DNA of 64,000 nucleotides from Psychroserpens sp041224425 (GTDB taxonomy: Bacteria > Bacteroidota > Bacteroidia > Flavobacteriales > Flavobacteriaceae): positions 1-64,000 of the forward strand of contig NZ_JBGFGL010000077.1 in the NCBI RefSeq assembly GCF_041224425.1, written 5' to 3'. The notes under the pieces are model-generated. The model was not told where the DNA came from, searched no databases, and was given only the letters and a program-made list of their open reading frames with translations. Of the stretch, positions 60,942 through 64,000 are shown in pieces. The position numbers and the translations under genes are program-made. The stretch's first letter is position 1; each line of letters opens with the position of its first letter.

Positions 60942-62334
60942 AACAGACGTTAAACAAAAAACCATTGGAAAGGAAGTTTCCTTAAAAGGAGTTGGACTCC
61001 ACACAGGCAAAGATGTTACTTTGACCTTTTGTCCTGCTTCAACCAATAATGGCTTTTCATTTAAAAGAGTTGATTTAGAAGGATCTCCTGTAATTGAAGC
61101 AGATGCCAATTATGTAACGAATACACAACGTGGCACTTGTTTGGAAAAAAACGGAGTTACGATTCAGACATCAGAACATGTACTGGCTGCTTTGGTCGGA
61201 TTAGATATTGATAATGCCATTATTGAGCTCAACGCTTCTGAGCCACCAATTATGGATGGCTCTTCGAAGTTCTTTGTGGAAGCTCTTGAAAAAGCAGGCA
61301 TTGTTGAGCAAGATGACTATAGAGAAGAATACGTTGTTACTGATGTTATTTCCTATTCTGATGAAGAGTCTGGCAGCGAAATCATAATCATGCCTTCAAA
61401 AGAATACCAAATTACTGCTATGGTGGACTTTGGAACAAAGGTCTTAGGAACACAAAATGCAACCTTAAATTGTGTTACCGATTTTAAAAATGAAATTGCA
61501 GACTCAAGAACCTTTAGTTTTTTACACGAGCTTGAAATGCTTTTGGAAAACGGACTTATAAAAGGAGGAGATCTGAATAATGCCATTGTTTATGTAGATA
61601 AGGAATTATCGCCAGAAACCATGGATAAACTACGTGTCGCTTTCAATAAAGATTCAATAGCTGTTAAACCAAATGGAATCCTAGATAATCTAACGCTTCA
61701 TCATCCTAATGAAGCTGCAAGGCACAAACTATTGGATGTTTTAGGCGATCTGGCATTGGTTGGAACCCGAATTAAAGGAAAGGTTATTGCTAACAAACCA
61801 GGCCATTTTATCAATACCCAGTTTGCAAAAAAAATATCAAAAATCATTAAAAACGAAAAACGTAACAATGTTCCTCAAATTGACTTGAATCAAGAACCTT
61901 TGATGGATGTCAATAGAATCATGGAAATGTTGCCTCATCGTCAACCGTTCTTGCTACTTGATAAAGTCTTTGAACTTTCAGAATCACATGTTATCGGTAT
62001 GAAAAATGTCACCATGAATGAGGAGTTTTTCAAAGGACACTTTCCTGGAGCTCCTGTAATGCCTGGTGTTTTGATTGTTGAGGCTATGGCTCAAACAGGA
62101 GGTATCTTAGTGTTAAGTACTGTTCCTGATCCAGAAAACTACCTTACTTTCTTCATGAAAATTGATAAGGTAAAGTTCAAGCAAAAAGTCATTCCTGGCG
62201 ACACATTAATATTTAAGTGTGATCTTATTACACCAATTCGACGTGGAATTTGTCACATGCAAGGTTATGCTTATGCCAATGGCAAACTTTGTGCTGAAGC
62301 AGAGTTGATGGCGCAAATCTCAAAAGTAAAGTAA
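60928..62334 (+). CDS. lpxC/fabZ: Bifunctional LpxC deacetylase / FabZ dehydratase
   Basis: 468 residues: two enzymes fused, as is usual in Bacteroidota. Residues about 1-305 are LpxC (KGVGLHTGKDVTLTF, TSEHVLAALVGLDIDN and MDGSSKFFVEAL; zinc ligands include the His of SEHVLAAL and HHPNEAARHKLLDVLGDL). From about 320 on is FabZ (EMLPHRQPFLLLDKV, with catalytic His in FKGHFPGAPVMPGVLIVEAM). It removes the acetyl group of UDP-acyl-GlcNAc and dehydrates 3-hydroxyacyl-ACP, which ties lipid A and fatty-acid supply. lpxA starts 2 bp later. Confidence 0.97.
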   Translation: MGIIKTDVKQKTIGKEVSLKGVGLHTGKDVTLTFCPASTNNGFSFKRVDLEGSPVIEADANYVTNTQRGTCLEKNGVTIQTSEHVLAALVGLDIDNAIIELNASEPPIMDGSSKFFVEALEKAGIVEQDDYREEYVVTDVISYSDEESGSEIIIMPSKEYQITAMVDFGTKVLGTQNATLNCVTDFKNEIADSRTFSFLHELEMLLENGLIKGGDLNNAIVYVDKELSPETMDKLRVAFNKDSIAVKPNGILDNLTLHHPNEAARHKLLDVLGDLALVGTRIKGKVIANKPGHFINTQFAKKISKIIKNEKRNNVPQIDLNQEPLMDVNRIMEMLPHRQPFLLLDKVFELSESHVIGMKNVTMNEEFFKGHFPGAPVMPGVLIVEAMAQTGGILVLSTVPDPENYLTFFMKIDKVKFKQKVIPGDTLIFKCDLITPIRRGICHMQGYAYANGKLCAEAELMAQISKVK

Positions 62335-62336
62335 TT

Positions 62337-63122
62337 ATGAATCAACCTCTAGCATATGTGCATCCAGGTGCCAAGATTGCAAAAAATGTGGTTATAGAGC
62401 CATTTACAACAATTTACAATAATGTTACTATAGGTGAAGGCACCTGGATTGGTAGTAATGTTACTATCATGGAAGGCGCTCGAATTGGAAAAAATTGTAA
62501 CATTTTTCCAGGATCAGTTATTTCAGCTGTCCCACAAGATTTAAAATACAATGACGAAGACACACTCACGGTTATAGGCGATAATGTTACTATTCGTGAA
62601 TGTGTTACTATTAATCGTGGTACTGTAGATCGTATGAAAACGGTCATAGGAGATAATTGTTTGATCATGGCTTATTGTCATGTTGCACACGATTGTATCG
62701 TTGGTAATAATTGTATTTTTTCAAACAACAGTACCCTTGCAGGACATATTACTGTTGGTGATTATGTTGTACTTGCTGGTATGACTGCAGTGCATCAGTT
62801 TTGCTCAATTGGAAATCATGCCTTTGTAACTGGAGGTTCTTTGGTACGGAAAGATGTGCCACCTTATGTCAAGGCTGCGCGTGAACCGCTTTCCTATGTT
62901 GGGATTAACTCTGTTGGATTAAGACGACGTGGCTTTTCAACTGAAAAAATTAGAGAAATTCAAGATATTTATAGGATTTTGTATCAGAAAAATTATAACA
63001 ATACCCAAGCTTCAGACTTAATTGAAGCTGAAATGGAAGCCACTCCTGAACGTGATGAGATACTACAATTCATTAAAAACTCTCATCGTGGTATCATGAA
63101 AGGTTACTTTAAATCAAGTTAA
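62337..63122 (+). CDS. lpxA: UDP-N-acetylglucosamine acyltransferase
   Basis: 261 residues. Hexapeptide beta-helix (AYVHPGAKIAKNVVIEPFTT), the catalytic His in YCHVAHDCIVGNNCIFSNNS, then AGHITVGDYVVLAGMTAVHQ and a helical C-terminus (REIQDIYRILYQKNYNNTQ). It adds the first 3-hydroxyacyl chain to UDP-GlcNAc. Length matches the family (about 260). It lies in the lpxD-lpxC/fabZ-lpxA operon. Confidence 0.97.
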   Translation: MNQPLAYVHPGAKIAKNVVIEPFTTIYNNVTIGEGTWIGSNVTIMEGARIGKNCNIFPGSVISAVPQDLKYNDEDTLTVIGDNVTIRECVTINRGTVDRMKTVIGDNCLIMAYCHVAHDCIVGNNCIFSNNSTLAGHITVGDYVVLAGMTAVHQFCSIGNHAFVTGGSLVRKDVPPYVKAAREPLSYVGINSVGLRRRGFSTEKIREIQDIYRILYQKNYNNTQASDLIEAEMEATPERDEILQFIKNSHRGIMKGYFKSS

Positions 63123-63177
63123 CTTAAAAGTTTATATAATAGTATTTAACTAATTAAAAATCAGTATTTAAAATAAA

Positions 63178-63744
63178 ATGGCAAGTACTTCAGATATTAG
63201 AAACGGATTGTGCATAAGGTACAACCATGACATTTATAAAATTATAGAATTTTTACACGTGAAACCAGGAAAAGGACCTGCTTTTGTGAGAACAAAACTC
63301 AAAAGCGTCACGACTGGAAAAGTAATAGATAATACATTTTCTGCCGGACATAAAATTGAAGATGTGCGTGTTGAAACCCACAAGTTTCAATATTTATATA
63401 ATGATGGCGAATTTTATCATTTTATGAATGAATCAGATTATACCCAAATTCGATTAACAGAGGCAGCCTTAGATAGACCAGACCTCATGAAAGAAGGGGA
63501 AGTGGTTACCATCTTGATTAATACAGAAGACAACATGCCTCTATCTGTTGAAATGCCTGCCAGTGTTATTTTGGAAGTAACACACACAGAACCAGGAGTT
63601 AAAGGCAATACAGCCACGAACGCAACAAAACCTGCAACTGTAGAAACTGGTGCTGAAGTCAATGTTCCTTTATTTATTAATGAAGGTGATAAGATTAAAA
63701 TTGAAACCGATAAAGGAACTTACAAAGAACGTATCAAGGAATAA
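63178..63744 (+). CDS. efp: Translation elongation factor P
   Basis: 188 residues, three-domain EF-P. The tip loop is HVKPGKGPAFVRTKL, where Lys32 sits at the position modified (lysinylated or otherwise) in other bacteria. PATVETGAEVNVPLFINEGD and KTDKGTY-like DKGTYKERIKE mark domains II/III. It relieves ribosome stalling at polyproline stretches. The type of modification, if any, cannot be read from this sequence. It overlaps the next gene by one base. Confidence 0.97.
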   Translation: MASTSDIRNGLCIRYNHDIYKIIEFLHVKPGKGPAFVRTKLKSVTTGKVIDNTFSAGHKIEDVRVETHKFQYLYNDGEFYHFMNESDYTQIRLTEAALDRPDLMKEGEVVTILINTEDNMPLSVEMPASVILEVTHTEPGVKGNTATNATKPATVETGAEVNVPLFINEGDKIKIETDKGTYKERIKE

Positions 63745-64000
63745 TGAAATTCCCAAGAACCTATGCACTTCACGAGATAGCTGAATTACTTTCGGTATCC
63801 TATATTGGTGCAGATGACTTTCCAGTATTGGGCATGAACGAAATTCATGTTGTAGAACCTGGAGATATTGTTTTTGTCGACCATCCAAAGTATTATGATA
63901 AAGCTTTGAAATCGGCTGCTACTATTGTTCTTATCAATAAAGAAGTTGAATGTCCTGAAGGTAAGGCATTATTAATAAGTGATGATCCATTTAGGGATTT
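63744..64000 (+). CDS. LpxD-like UDP-3-O-acylglucosamine N-acyltransferase, truncated by window edge
   Basis: 85 visible codons from an ATG that overlaps the efp stop (TAATG). LHEIAELLSVSYIGADDF, HVVEPGDIVFVDHPKYYDKA and ALLISDDPFRD resemble the N-terminal uridine-binding part of LpxD. It looks like a second LpxD-type paralogue downstream of efp, which I recall as common in flavobacteria. The hexapeptide domain lies outside the window, so activity cannot be judged. Confidence 0.75.
   Translation, partial: MKFPRTYALHEIAELLSVSYIGADDFPVLGMNEIHVVEPGDIVFVDHPKYYDKALKSAATIVLINKEVECPEGKALLISDDPFRD

Overview
The window comes from a marine-type Flavobacteriaceae (Bacteroidota) chromosome. The signs are AT-rich DNA, start regions mostly without a Shine-Dalgarno sequence, recurrent TAnnTTTG promoter elements, type IX secretion (T9SS) sorting tails, a PorX regulator, a fused LpxC-FabZ, and SprB/HYR repeat adhesins. 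The nearest genus cannot be fixed from the sequence alone. I found no tRNA, rRNA, CRISPR array, insertion sequence or prophage. The one structured RNA gene is rnpB.

Layout. 1-4.45 kb: a huge repeat adhesin that runs off the left edge, with a small secreted protein just upstream of it (both minus strand). 4.77-8.9 kb: a polyphosphate operon (SixA-like phosphatase, ppk1, ppx) and an outer-membrane beta-barrel protein. 8.95-13.8 kb: a T9SS-exported four-repeat protein, miaE, a lipoprotein and dnaX. 13.87-14.17 kb: RNase P RNA. 14.2-16.3 kb: rsmD, a DUF3822 gene and a membrane protein. 16.5-21.65 kb: a RecD-like helicase, a DUF4126 protein, kdsB, a HAD phosphatase, kdnB and an acyltransferase, which suggests 8-amino-Kdo lipopolysaccharide. 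21.8-24.66 kb: an NTF2-like protein, aroB and proline dehydrogenase.

24.7-46.9 kb is a complete Wzx/Wzy-type exopolysaccharide or capsule locus. It has a Wzc-type chain-length kinase, a Wza-type exporter, a PglF-like dehydratase, a PglE-like aminotransferase, a PglC-like initiating transferase, an ATP-grasp ligase, a FemAB/GNAT-like acyltransferase, four GT4 and one GT2 glycosyltransferases, two asparagine-synthase-type amidotransferases, a Wzy polymerase, a MurJ-like flippase and one glycosyltransferase-like orphan. It predicts a polymer started from a 4-amino-4,6-dideoxy sugar. No PglD N-acetyltransferase is present, so the amino group may be decorated differently.

47.2-52.1 kb encodes a 1635-residue secreted pectate-lyase-like protein with about 15 Ig-like repeats and a T9SS tail. 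Part of it is a nearly perfect 429-bp tandem DNA repeat. 52.2-64 kb is a housekeeping block: a DUF4258-like gene, ald, tsaE, porX, an HD-domain gene, lpxD, lpxC-fabZ, lpxA, efp and a second lpxD-like gene cut by the right edge.

Between ald and tsaE (53.88-56.4 kb) lies an AT-rich accessory island. It has three mutually related four-helix membrane proteins of no known family, an HTH regulator, and a 47-codon secreted-peptide gene that overlaps one of the membrane-protein genes. A 17-bp palindrome lies upstream of the peptide. This is the best candidate here for an undescribed system. A peptide/membrane-receptor or envelope-stress role is speculation.
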